A model generated the notes under the pieces. It was not told the origin of the DNA and searched no databases. It saw nothing but the letters and a program-made list of their open reading frames with translations. DNA of 64,000 bases, from NCBI RefSeq assembly GCF_000004075.3, contig NC_026655.2, positions 6,386,001 to 6,450,000 of the forward strand, written 5' to 3'. Shown one piece after another: positions 48,547 through 60,500 of this stretch. Both the position numbers and the translations under genes were made by a program. How positions within the stretch are numbered: the stretch's first letter is position 1; each line of letters begins with the position of its first letter. Source of the stretch: Cucumis sativus. Lineage: Eukaryota; Streptophyta; Magnoliopsida; Cucurbitales; Cucurbitaceae.

Positions 48547-50034
48547 TTATTAATTATTTTGGGGAGAAACTATTGTATCCCATTCATAATCGGCAAAGAT
48601 TACAAAAATTAGAAGAAGAAGAGACTAGAAGAAAGACTTTCGATTGAGAGAAATTGTGAATTTAGATGATTATTAGAGAAATATTATTTGATTATGATTT
48701 TACAACTATTTGACAATGAAAAATGTGGATCCTCAACCTGTTTCTCATAATAGTGTCACATTGGTTTTGGGTTTCATTATACCATATTAGAAAAACATGG
48801 GCTCCATCTCACCTCACAATACATAAAGATTGTGATCAATTTTCTCCATTATGGAGAGTCTTAAGATTTTTTTCTAAATATGAAATTAGTTTTATTTTAT
48901 TTTTATTTAAGAATAGATGAAATATCTTTCTCATGCGTACGATCATTTATCAATATCTTTTAATAAGGAGTCAAAAGATCTTTCTTAAATATCTCATCTA
49001 AAAAAGAAGATATTTTTCATATTTAAGAGTATTTTATTGTAAGTTCTTTCTCTTTTTACTCTTTAAAATGAAGAAAAAAGAAGAAGTTCTATGAACGTAA
49101 AATTATTCTTCACAACGTGTTCAACTGTTTATATTTTTGGTGAAGAATCTATACGAAGGTAAACCGGTTACCTTCTGATAGAACTAAGACATGCACAGCG
49201 GAAAAAAGAATCGAATTTCTACCATAATTGCCACAATTAACATGTAACCCTAAACTAATCAAGTTAGGGTTTTAGGAAATATTACCTTTGAAGCTTTCAA
49301 AAAACTTTGATACCTTCTTGTCAATTCAAACCGAGACCACCACTAGTACTCAACTACTATCCTCTTGGACAAAGAACCGGGTTGTGGGACCCAATTTGGT
49401 GTAGAAAGAAATAGAGATAAAATGGAATTGGAAGGTAGAAATTTTTTTCTTTTGTTGAGATGTTGGAGGATAATAAAAAAAAGCAAAAGTCTTCAACCAT
49501 TTGAAAACTCCCATATTTATAACCTAATTACATGCATTTAAAATCTCAACACCTAATGTTCTATTAACAATTAGTGGAACTTAGTGGGTTAGGTGTCTAT
49601 ATCTCATATAGCCACATATCCCACTAAGAGTTAGTGGGATTATCCAACAAAATGTTGGATTTTCCCACTAACTTAGTCCAAGGGTAAAATGGTCATTAGA
49701 TATTTCAAGTTTAAAGTGCTTTCATTTGATTTATCTTTTCTTGGTTTTCTCTATCTTTTGCTGACTTATCTCCTACCCTTTTTGTAACAATCAACTTTAT
49801 TTTTTATTGTACTTAATGAATATATTTAAAGGGAATGATGATGGTGCTAAAAAGGCGCTTACATTTACAGACCCATTTGTATCATTTTCTAAAAAAAAAA
49901 AAAAAAAGTAAATTATAAAGTTTGTGATGTGGAAAACAAAATTTAAGAATGTAAATGGAAAAAAGAAAAAACAAAGAAAAAGAAAGAAATAAAGAGAGAG
50001 AATTATGAAGTAATATGTGTATAATATGGATGAA
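48547..50034. other. Intergenic with an LTR-like segment
   Basis: No gene. About 49160-49710 looks like a degraded LTR in minus orientation: reversed it has GGTTATAAATATGGGAG and closely spaced CCCACTAA repeats (CCCACTAACTCTTAGTGGGA is a near-palindrome). I cannot define its ends. At 49800-49870 is a short LINE tail (TAATGAATATATTTAAAGGG, GATGATGGTGCTAAAAAGGC). Confidence 0.4.
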
Positions 50035-50039
50035 CATAC

Positions 50040-50282
50040 ATTTGTGTAGAATTAAAGGCTCCTTTTCCGGTAATGGATCTGGAATGAGTTCAGCTTCTAC
50101 TCCATCGTTGTCGCTCTCTTCCTTGTACTCCTCTTCTTCTTCCTCGGACCTGGAATCGTTTTTTATCTCTTCTTTCTCAGACGTGGAATCGTGTTTTCTC
50201 TCTTCTTCGCTGTCCTCCTCGTCCTCTTCATCTTCCTCTTCTTCATCGTTTATATTGATGACAACTGTTATTTGTGTACCTA
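50040..50282 (-). pseudogene. Orphan exon-1 remnant of an E/F-type ankyrin gene
   Basis: On the minus strand this encodes VVININDEEEDEEDEEDSEE, then HDSTSEKEEIKNDSRSEEE and DGVEAELIPDPLPEKEPLIL, aligning with exon 1 of gene E (FININEGEEEE, NDSTSEKEESKNDS, GVEAEPIPNTVPENEPFIV). It ends in the same donor T|gtatgttcatcc, and the following intron sequence (49900-50039) is also alike. It has no ATG: a TAA stands about 20 bases before VVININ. No exon 2-5 follows within reach on the left. It is therefore a start-less fragment copied with part of intron 1. Confidence 0.8.
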
Positions 50283-50299
50283 AATATTACAACCACTTG

Positions 50300-52107
50300 A
50301 GAGGGAGAGGGAGGAAAGTAAATAGATGTGTGTGTACATATATTGCATTATTTATTTAAAAAAATTAAGAAAAATGGCGACTTCCTCGTATAATTTCCAC
50401 AAATTATGAGCCCTTTTGATTTCTAGTTGAGTATGGTGAGTGACTTTATTCAGCATAGTACTGTCTAACTAAAAGTTTCACACAAAATTATTTGTTCCAA
50501 CTCCAAACTGCTGACCCAACGACTTCTTAGTGTCAATGGATAGGGGGGTAAGTTTAAGATACTACGATCGAGATCAGAAAATACATTCTTGTAAGGACTT
50601 GAAATCACCCATTAATCCCAAAAACCTAAGTTAATGGGTAAGGATGAATTTAATATAATAGCTAATATAGTAGAACATACATTGTCATATGCTCGTAGAT
50701 TAGTCCTCAAAACATAAAACACTCTGATATACGACGACCTAAAATTCTGTTTGTGTCAAAGTGAGCCCCAAAGACCACATGGATATATCGTCATTTCCAG
50801 TCAATGTAATGTGAAATTATACATTATATTGATGGAGTTGTTTGAAAACCACACCAACCTTGTACTTGGTGAATTAACTTCCCCAATTTTCTCAACTCTC
50901 CCCCTTCCACAAGGTCTTCCTTCCAAGCAAAACCCTCTCTTTATTAATTCTTTGTTTGTACTCTCATCAACTTAATATTATTATTTTTAGTTAATTTGTT
51001 TTTCTTTTCCCACAAACCTTCTTGATCTTCAACCTCTCTCTTCCTTCCACCTACTGTCTTTCTCTCTTTTCCTCTTCTTTTTCTTGTGTGGTTTCATCTT
51101 CATGGTCGGATGTTTCTGTCTTTTCCTCAAGTAAAACGATCTTCAAACCAAAACCAAACCAATTGAATCATGTTCATCACTATAAGTTCTAAAGCACTCA
51201 CTCTCAACCCTTTTCAAATTTTAAAATTCCCTAAAGAGAAATGTTACAGTAGAATTCGTACTCTATGAGTTCAAATGTTCATATATCTCATTAATTCTGC
51301 ATCTGGCAAGCATTAATTGTAAAATGTATTTGAAATTTTTCATTCAAAATTTGCACAATATTTATGCTGGTAGAGAGAAAAGAGAGCATCTCTCTCCTCA
51401 TTCATTCGACATTACCAACCGCCAATAAGAAAATAAATGCTTTTGAAATTTCTCAGAACTTTAAAATTTTTAAACCTTGGAGAGTACAGAGAAGCGCCTC
51501 ATCAATTCAACGAGCATCTTGGCAATGAATAACTATTAAATGTATTTTTTTCATAGTGTCTGAATTGTTATTTAATTATAGTCTAAATTATATATTAAAA
51601 AAATGCTTCTAAATTTTTGTAATATGTGTTAAAAATACATCAACACATTTTATACACAACTTGATACACCCATGCGTATCTAATACACATATTTATATAC
51701 ATATATGAACGTTGAAAGTGGAAAAACATTAATTTTTTTAATTTAATAGCAATTAAATAAAAAGATATTTTAAAAATGGCAAAATAAATTAAAATAATTA
51801 CGAGTGATAGCAAAATGTTTGATTATATTAATGATAGTCTTTTATCACTATAACATATCAATAGTATTACTAGTAGAATTTGGTAAAGGTTGAAAATAGC
51901 ATATCAATATTATTATTATTAGTACCACGCAATTGTCACCAACAATATCAGAAAGAACATTGAATCGTCAGTTGGTTAAATGGAATGTAGGTCATGTTAA
52001 TGATACATTATTTACTTCAAATGGATATATGTATTCTTTATTGTACGATCATGAAGATCTTAGACAACAAAAATGCTGGATAAATGTATTACATTAGTGT
52101 AATTGCA
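50300..52107. other. Intergenic between the exon-1 remnant and gene E
   Basis: No gene. The region 51000-51120 is pyrimidine-rich. At 51760-51900 there is a foldback copy (family 2: TTTTAAAAATGGCAAAATAA, AATTACGAGTGATAGCAAAA). Confidence 0.5.
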
Positions 52108-55100
52108 CTAAAACAGGCCAAGAGATTTTTTCAAAGAAAAATTGGACCACGATACAAGCCGGATAATATCCGTGAAGAGTTCAAAGTGAAGTAAAGAAAA
52201 GTAGACACTTGGAAAGATGGTTACTACTGCAATGACCAATGGAAGTTTTGTCTCTGTTTTATGATACACAAGAAATAAGGTCGCGCAGAAAGAAATCGTC
52301 ATGAATCCTATAGAAACAAACAGTGACGCCAATTCCAACGCTAACTTCCACGGCAAAGTCACCAAAAAATCTTCCGCTGCATAACGTGACGTGAAAATTG
52401 ACAAAGAAACGAGTATAGAAGTTATAGACGTCACCAGAGCTGCAGCATCTGATATGATGAACACCGTAAATGCTTTATTTTGTTCTAAAATGGGAATGCC
52501 ATCCTTATCATCATTGCCTCCTGGAACCGTGAATGCCGCTGCGAAAACAATCGTTGCAACTAGAGTTGCTGCAACCATGCATGAGCTTGCTGTTTTTTTC
52601 ATCCACTCCTCCCCGTCTTTCTGTAGTTGTCTGTGCTCTTTTGTGAAGATTTCACGAGGTGTTAGACCATCAGCACATCTCATTTCATGATGCATGGGGA
52701 CAGAGATTTTCTCCACTTCCTTCAAGTTAATTACAACTTTTCAAAAGAATGCTCCTAAGTAAATTACTCCAAAATTTAATTCACCAAGAACGACATACCT
52801 TGAACCACAAAAGCTCCCGTTGCATTTGTAAAGCTGCCCCCGCCACTCTGTTCAGGTGATTTTGAGACGCCAACTTCCCAGCTAAGTGTAGAATGTTATA
52901 CTTATTTGTTCTATCGTGATAATTGGCAATGCAAAACTTCATCCCTCCTAGCTCATATATGAGACTAAACACTCTTTCTTGTCGATTTTCAACTGCTACA
53001 TGAATTATGCTTTTATCTTGGTCGTTAACTATTTTCCATAGCAAATCGGGATTAGAACGAATGAGTATTTTCAAGAACTCAACATTTCCAACTTTTGCTG
53101 CGTCGTGCAATAAATTTGAAGGAGTTTTTATAAAATCAAATAATTCCTTTGGTGAAAGATTCTGGACAAGAAAATTCCATATGTGTTCAACAACTTGATG
53201 GGCTAATGTCTCCATCAGAGCTTTTCTGTAAATTCTGTTGAAGCCTACCAAATTAAATTTAAAAAAACACGAAGATATAAATCATATAATGTTACAAAAA
53301 ATACACATTATATTCAAACAAAAAGGCACAGTCGATGTGTATTACGAGAGTTCACATGTCTTTTCCAAGGGCTATCACTGCTGCTACCAATTACAGATTG
53401 CTTTCTAGATAGTACATGCAACGCTGTGTCACTGTCAAAATATGATTTTGATTTTGGGTTAGGAATATTTGGACCTAATCCAAGCAAAAGCCAAATTTCT
53501 TAATTATTGAAGTATTTTTAGAGAAATTACTCGAAGGATATACCTTAGAGCATACAGAAGAAATTATATATAGAGCATATAAAAAAAAGTGTAATTGTAA
53601 AGACTAGTCTCGATTGAAATTTGTAGCCATTAGATCATGAATGTGTTGGAAAAATTCTAACCATAAATTTAGTCGGGCTAACTAGTATAAATAGAAAGTA
53701 GAGCTCTTTAATTTCTAGAATAAAATCTCTCTTCCAAATTACCTCCAATTTTGACAACCTTTACAACCTTGTTCCAAACACAGCCGTGCTGTTGCTAATT
53801 CAGGTTTCTTCAGAAGAATATCTAAAGTTATATCTACAATAAGTAAGAGATGGAAATATTAATTAAGAAACATTTAATTATATGTATATATGTGTGTGTG
53901 TGTGTATATGTATATAGATATATATGTATATATATATATATTTAACGAAGCTATTTAGAAGGCAATACCATAATAATCACTCGAGATGGTAGCAATGAGA
54001 AGTTCAATTTGTTCATAGCTGTTTAGAGCTTCAAAATTAGTGTTGTAGAAGAGGAAGGAAGCCATGTCTTTGTGTTTATGAGATACAGCTACTAAAACTG
54101 GGGATGGTTTCATAGCATCATAAACGTTTGGAAGATGGGGATTCTTCTTAACCATTACTTCAGCGATTTTTACTACTCCTGATGAAGCAGCCAAAAGAAG
54201 AGCAGTATATCCATTTTCATTTTTGATTTCTAAGTCTGATGAAGAGGAAAGTTCAACCAAATTTTCAACAAAAGAAATACGATTTGCGAAAACAGCAATA
54301 TGAAGAGGAGTATCCTCTGAAACAGTTATCTTCATAGTGATTGCTGAAGGATCTGCATCAAATATAGATTTGGCTGTCCGCCAATCACCGTTTATAGCAG
54401 CTTGATATAACACAACCTTTGGTGGAACGTATCCATTTTTCATTCTTGCTGCATATACAAACAAACATTATTCAAAACTACATACCTCACAACTTTAAAT
54501 TTCTCTCGTACAAATCTATATATAAAGAATTGTTTAATAGAAAAATCATCGTAAATGACAAAAGTTGTTAACAATATTTATAAAATATAGCCAAAATTTT
54601 AGATTAATTCTATTAATGTTAAACACGGGTAGAATTTAAAACTTTGCTATATTTGATAAATATTTTGGATTTGCAACGTGTTATATTTAAAAATGTCTCG
54701 TTTCTAATAGTGTTTAATTTACTTTTATTTTAAGCAATTTTAATAATTATTTTAAATTTCATTATTTCTTATTTCCTCATACCTTTGGTTTGGATAGTTT
54801 AAGTTGAAAATGAATCAAAATATTTACCATAAAATTTGAAATCTAAGGATACAAAGTTGGATTATTTTCTAAAAGAAAACATTGTTTTTTATTGTCAGAA
54901 AATAAAATGGAATTGAAATAGACTATGGAGTAGTAAGAAATTTTGAAAACAAAATTTAAGAATGTAAAAGGAAAAAAGAAAAGAAGAAAGAAAGAAAGAG
55001 AGAGAATTATGAAGGAATATGTGTATAAAATGGATGAACATACAGTGTACAATAAAAGGCTCATTTTCCGGCACTGTATTTGGAATGGGTTCAGCTTCTA

Positions 55101-55419
55101 CTCCTTCGTTTTTGCTTTCTTCTATCTCGGAGGAGGAATCGTTTTTGCTCTCTTCTTTCTCGGACGTGGAATCGTTTTTGCTCTCTTCTTTCTTGGACGT
55201 GGAATCGTTTTTGCTGATCTCTTCTTCCTCGCCCTCCTCTTCCTCTTCTCCTTCGTTTATATTGATGAAAACGTCCTCAGCCGGCGGAGTATTATTGTCC
55301 TGATCCGGAAAACTGTAGTTAGCTTCAGATTTACCCCTGCTTTGTGAACCAGAAGAAGAGGAATTAGTGTCATCATCCTCTTGAGAAAGATCATTTATTG
55401 AGCTTTCCTTAATGGCCAT
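52108..55419 (-). CDS. Ankyrin-repeat/PGG membrane protein, gene E
   Basis: Six exons: 55044-55419, 53969-54448, 53743-53833, 53346-53431, 52799-53244 and 52108-52719. They sum to 2091 nt, 696 residues, frame closed. The start is ATG 55419 (MAIKESS), the first in-frame ATG after a TGA. Exon 1 (125 aa) is very acidic and has an 11-residue repeat (SKNDSTSEKEE type). Exon 2 carries LYQAAINGDWRTAKSI, TPLHIAVFANRISFVENL and YTALLLAASSG. Exons 3 and 4 split ITLDILLKKPELATA from DTALHVLSRKQSVIG; the NWR codons before TAA are read past by the donor AG|gtaatt. Exon 5 has LLHDAAKVGNVEFLKILI and IIHVAVENRQERVFSL. Exon 6 has the PGG domain ([20 protein letters not shown] near residue 560, further membrane spans). 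TATATATATA lies 96-105 bp before the ATG. Role by family: membrane defence or cell-death signalling. Confidence 0.87.
54545..54705. repeat. Foldback-like copy in intron 1 of gene E
   Basis: Shares ATTTATAAAATATAGCCAAA, AATTTAAAACTTTGCTATAT and AAAAATGTCTCG with family 2. It is diverged, and the pairing between the arms is short. Confidence 0.5.
55108..55215 (-). repeat. 33-bp coding minisatellite in exon 1 of gene E
   Basis: GGAATCGTTTTTGCT (plus strand) recurs at about 55135, 55168 and 55201, a period of exactly 33 bp or 11 codons. On the coding strand each unit gives an acidic, serine- and lysine-rich block (SKNDSTSEKEE). The frame is kept because the unit is a multiple of three. Confidence 0.85.
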
Positions 55420-55499
55420 CTGCACTCCTCGCGTCTTTCTTCGGATCTTTCCAAACACAGCTTCGGAATGGAAATTTGACACCCAATAATGGAAGCCTT

Positions 55500-56640
55500 T
55501 AAATGGTTTTCAATTATATATATAGAGAACTACTTTCTAATTTAACGTTGTTTTTAGAATAAAATACTTCACAACTTGCCCCACTACTTGTTCTACATAA
55601 AATGTATCTAAAAATCATTACTATTCACTTTTATAATAATCCATTTATGTTTATATTACAAAATAATCATACAATACGTCACACTTATTATTCTTTGCAA
55701 CATTTTGAACCTCATTCAATTCCGATCATTAACTAAGGAAAAAAAAACACACTTTAATATTTGGAAACCTGGTGTATAATAACTTTTTAATCAACTATCT
55801 TATGGGATATTTGATTTTATGTTGTATATTATAGTGCAAGACTGAAATTAAATAATAAAGTAATTATAATTGGTAGAAATTTTAGGAATCCATTGCAATT
55901 TTTCTTTTTTTTCTTTTTTTTTTTGTCAAATTCATCTCGATGCTAAACACAAGCTCTTAATCAGTCTGCTTCTACAATTTCTTTAAATATCAGAGCTTTT
56001 GGTTAGTTTGTGATATATGAGATGTTTTGAAATATAATAAAATTAGCCAACTTATTTATAAATATGGTAAAAAAATGTTTCAACCTAATTGAATTATGAC
56101 TGATTCCTGTTTGTGGTTAATTTAAAACTAATTAATGTTTTAATGATATATAACAAATATGATTTTATTTACTAATAAATTTAATATTTTGAATAGTTGA
56201 TAGTGTAGAATTTGAAATAACGATTCTGATTCTTCTTAAATCACAAATTGAAGTTAAAAAAAAAGATATAGCTGAATGAAAGGTTTAAGAGAAAAATATC
56301 AGAAATGGTGGAGTGACGATTAAATCACCAAATTGGACCGATTAGAGAAAGAAGCTTAAAAATGTTTGGATTAGTGACCCGTGGGGTCTAAAGTTTGGCC
56401 TTCAATTTTGGTTTCCTTAAATAAATAAATCAATCAAGTGGATTTTAATTTGCAAATAAAAGAAAAAAAGAAGGACCTACGATCACAGTGAGAAAATTAA
56501 AAAATAATATTAATTTTAGAAAAAATAAAGAAAAAGTCAAAAGTGACAGTTGGGTCATTCTTTTAAATTATTATTACTATTACTAAATATAATAATAATA
56601 ATAATAATAATAAAATGCAACCTAATGAATTTTCTAACTA
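55500..56640. repeat. Direct duplication between genes E and F, left copy
   Basis: Matches 56640-60500 in the same orientation and order: AATAATC(T)CATTTATGTTTATA, CTATCTTATGGGATATTTG, ATATGATTTTATTTACTAAT, ATTAAATCACCAAATTGGAC and TTTTGGTTTCCTTAAATAAA. This copy lacks the LINE and the unclassified block present in the right one. No gene is present apart from the promoter of gene E at its left edge. Confidence 0.8.
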
Positions 56641-57169
56641 TATAGTCTTGTCCTCCTACTTGTTTGATAAAATGTATATAAAATCATACAATAATAATTT
56701 TTAATTTTCAAAGCATGATAGCTTGTGATGCCACCTACATTTCACTTTTATAATAATCTCCATTTATGTTTATATAATTACAAAACAATCATACAATACT
56801 TCACAACCTTTATTTTATAGTTACTTGTATTTGTTTATTTATACAAACATATATATTTTATGGGTGTGGCTTTTATCATTCTAATTTTCCAACTTCACAC
56901 TCCTTTTGACTTTTAAACCCCTTTAATTAATTTCTTCCCATTTTTAAATCTTTCCTATTTTGTTTCAATTTTTACCCTAACTTTTAAGGGTGCATTTGGG
57001 AGGTCAGAATGTAATGTAGATTATGATGAAATGTTAAAATTAATTGTTGATATAGAATAAGATCGCTAAGCATAAGAACAACAATATAAAGAGTAAAAAC
57101 ATGGTTTTTCATTCATCCAAACACTGTAAAAGAGTGGCAAAACATTAGATTAAATATAAATGGGTCTTC

Positions 57170-57480
57170 TTCCAATAAAGAGATTCTGATTCAATAAATT
57201 GAAGCTATAGACGTATGGGAAGAACTAAACATTTTGAGCTCAACGGACCAGTGATAGAAGGCTTGCACTTAAAGCGGAAGCTTAATGGAATTAAGCTATA
57301 AAGGAAAAGCTCAACATTGGTCTCAACAGGAAAAGAAAACTTGGATAAAAGACAGGGGCGAATTAAAGGCTTGCACAGCAAATCGGAAAAAAAAGCCTCA
57401 TCATAGAAATTACGGATGGATTGGGAGTCAATGATATTTGTTTTTCTTATTATTCTTTGGGAAGACCTTTTCAACTAATT
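57170..57480. other. Unclassified block with fewer A/T runs
   Basis: Present only in the right copy of the duplication. It reads less AT-rich than its surroundings and has an 89-residue open frame on the minus strand (57205-57474; IIDSQSIRNFYDEAFFSDLL, then RPCLLSKFSFPVETNVELFL). I recognise no domain. It may be a captured gene piece or an unknown element. Confidence 0.3.
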
Positions 57481-58189
57481 CAATTCTCATCATTGACTAT
57501 GAAAAAAAAGAAGACTCCAAACAGTTTGTATAATTTCTTTCTCGGACAAAAAATTGGTTGTTAAAAAATGTTTTTTACTTCATAAACTTTATGTTTAACA
57601 ACTCTGGTTTGATTACGATTTTAAAACACTGATCGATGATATTCTCTCTTTAAACCCAATTAAACTCAGCAGTTTTGTTTAAGCACTACCAGAAGTACTT
57701 TTTGTAAGAGTTATTTATAAATTTAGAAATGAGTGAATTGAGGACGAGTTTTCATGTTTGGAAACAATGATATATAATAACTTTTTATCATCTATCTTAT
57801 GGGATATTTGCTTTTATGTTGTATAATATGGTGCAAGACTAGAATTTAAAAATAAAGTTATTATGGTTGGTAGATATTTTAGGTACCCACTGCAGTTTTT
57901 CTTTTTGTCTTTTTTTTTTAAAATTCATTTCGAGCTCCAAGTGTTTGTTGATTAATACACTCACTTTTAGTATTGAGGTGTGATGAGAATACTAAAGATG
58001 TGTCAATCTCGGTTCCACTTGGAAATTCCTCGTCCAAAAAATAACGTGTCAACCTAATTGAAATATCTCTCAATGCATCTCTCATTAATTCCTTTATTGG
58101 TTTTTTTGGTGCTTAATCTCAAATTAATTAATGTTTTAATGATAACAAATATGATTTTATTTACTAATAAATTTAATATTTTGTGTTAA

Positions 58190-60062
58190 TTCTACCCACA
58201 TTGCTCTCATTGCTAAAAAGAAGAAATGCTCTATTCCTTCTGATTACATGTCCATTAGTCTCACAACTGGTGTTTATAAACTCATTGCGAAAGTCTTGGC
58301 AGAAAGACTTAAAATAGTCCTCTCTGGTACAATATCAGAAAACCAGTTAGCCTTTATTGGAGGAAGGCAAATCACGGATGCAATCTTGATTGCAAATGAA
58401 GCTGTGGATTATTGGAAAAGGAAGAAAACCAAAGGTTTTGTGATAAAGCTTGATATTGAGAAGACTTTTGATAAAATTAACTGGGTCTTCGTTGACTTCA
58501 TGCTTCTAAAGAAAGACTTCTCCCCATAATGGTGTAGATGGATTAAATCCTGTATCTCAAGTGTTCAGTACTCAATCCTTATGAATGGCAGACCAAGAGG
58601 AAGAATTAATCCAAGTAGGGGTATTCAACAAGGGGATCCAATTTCTCCTTTTATCTTTGTTCTTACCATGGATTATCTCTGTATCCTTATAAATTACCTG
58701 GAAAAGCATAATAAGATAAAAGGTGTAAGCTTCAATAGAAGCCAAAATCTCACATATCTCCTTTTTGCAGATGACATGCATTTTGCTATTTGTAGAAGAT
58801 GACTAGGCCTCAATCGAAAATATGAGAAATGCTATAAGCCTCTTTGAATTGGCTTTTGGTCTCAACATAAACCTCAACAAATCCTCCATATCGCCTATAT
58901 ATTGTGATGCCAATAGAATAACTTGTGTGGCTGCAAATTGGGGTATACCCATAAGATTCCTTCCAATTCACTATTTGGGAGTGCCTCTTGGAAGCAAACC
59001 ATCCTCCAGATTCTTCTGGTCCGAGACTACAGAGAAAATTCAGAAGAAAATCAATAGCTGGAAATATGTTAGTCTTTCTAGAGTTGGTAAAATCACACCC
59101 ATAAATGCCACCTTATCCAGCATCCCAAATTATCATTTCTCTGTATTCAAAGCCCCCATCTCGATTTATAAGGATGTTGAGAAAAATTGGAGAAACTTTT
59201 TGTGGAGGCACACATATGAAAAGAAAAACATCAACCTTATCAAATGGTTGGTTGTGACAACTCCAGTCAGTAAGGGTGGCGTTGGAATCAGCAGTGTGGC
59301 AACTACAAACTTTGCTCTTCTTTGTAAATGCCTTTGGCGATTTTATGAGGAAGAAGATCCTCTCTGGAAGCATATCATTTTAGCAAAGTATGATCAATCT
59401 TTTTTGGGAGAACTTCTAACAAAAGGTAAATACAGGAGTTCAAATGCCCCATGGAGATCCATCATTAAAGGGCTTGACTGGGTTCTTCCTAAGATCATAT
59501 GGAAAATAAATAAGGGTAATTCTCTCTCTTTCCGGCATAGCATGTGGCACGAAAACAGTCCTTTTTCACTACACAGTCCCAGACTATACGCTCTAACCAC
59601 CAGAAAAGAGTATTCCATATCTGAGATGTGGGACAATAGCAAGACGGATTGGGATCTTTATCCACGAAGACGGTTGAGAAGTGTTGAAGAAGCATGTTAT
59701 TATCCTTCATTTAGTGGCTGCCACCTTATGGAATATTTGGAATGAAAGAAATAGAATAATTTTTAAAGAAGAGGAAAAATCCTTGATTTCAGTGTGGGAA
59801 GATATACAAGCCACAACCGGCCTTTGGACAAGCCGATGTTCACTATTTAGAAATTATTCGGCCTCCTCTATTGTTTTAAATTTAGATGCCTTTATCTAAT
59901 GGGGTTCTAGGGGCTTCTCTCTAGCCCTTTTTGTTCTCTCCTACTTCATGTACTAAACTCTTATTCATTAATGAAGCGGGAATGATAAGGGTGCTAAGGG
60001 GGTGTCCACCTAGTGGAGATATCCTGGTGCAGCTACTGACCCAACTTATATTTTAAAAAAAA
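58190..60062 (+). mobile_element. 5'-truncated L1-like LINE (largest copy)
   Basis: It starts inside the reverse transcriptase (DYMSISLTTGVYKLIAKVLA, ENQLAFIGGRQITDAILIAN, KGFVIKLDIEKTFDKINWVF). It continues through RGIQQGDPISPFIF and the catalytic box YLLFADDM at 58758-58781, then the long post-catalytic part to 59745 and the ending TLWNIWNERNRIIF. The 3' tail runs to an A-rich end at about 60062. Stops near 58527 and 58800 and a frameshift near 59680 break the ORF; the endonuclease and gag-like ORF1 are missing. Other pieces of this family lie at 4.5, 5.6, 24.3, 29.8, 34.5, 46.3, 49.8 and 63.5 kb. Confidence 0.92.
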
Positions 60063-60500
60063 TATATATATTTTTTAAATAGTTCATGGCGTAGCAGCAT
60101 AGAATTTGAGACAACAATTTTGACTCCTCTTAAATCACAAACAAATGGGAGTTTAAAAGAATAAGATAAGATAAAGGTGAAAGAAAGCATACTAGAGATG
60201 GTAGAATGGCCATTAAATCACCAAATTGGACAAATTAGAGAAAGTCCCTTAGATGTTTGGATTAGTACTGACCCATGGGGTCTTAAGTTTGCCCTTGAAT
60301 TTTGGTTTCCTTAAATAAATAAATAAATAAAATTCAAGTGGATTTTAACTTGCAAATAAAAGAAAAGGGACCTAACGGTCACACTCAGAAAATTTAAAAA
60401 AAAAAAAATCATATTGATTTTCAAAAAGAAAAAGTCCGAAGTGACCGTTGGGTCACTTTTAAGAGTTTTTTTTTTTTTTTTCTTTTAAATTACTATTATT

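Larger units (their letters stand above)
56640..60500. repeat. Direct duplication between genes E and F, right copy
   Basis: Right-hand partner of 55500-56640, enlarged by a 58190-60062 LINE insertion and by unmatched sequence at about 56830-57440. (AAT)n at 56590-56612 and (ATT)n at 60495-60520 end the two copies at equivalent points. Confidence 0.75.

Noticed and set aside
50015-50359. Plus-strand serine-rich frame of 114 residues
   Set aside because: It is the antisense reading of the orphan acidic exon 1. The minus-strand match to gene E explains it.
53740-53760. TAA after NWR in gene E exon 3 (and at 63371 in gene F) as sign of a pseudogene
   Set aside because: An AG|gtaatt donor lies exactly there. 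Splicing to 53431 in gene E restores the frame and the TALHVL segment.
54943-55347. Plus-strand frame of 134 residues at gene E exon 1
   Set aside because: It is antisense to the acidic exon and its intron. Acidic Glu/Asp codons read as Ser/Phe/Leu on the other strand.
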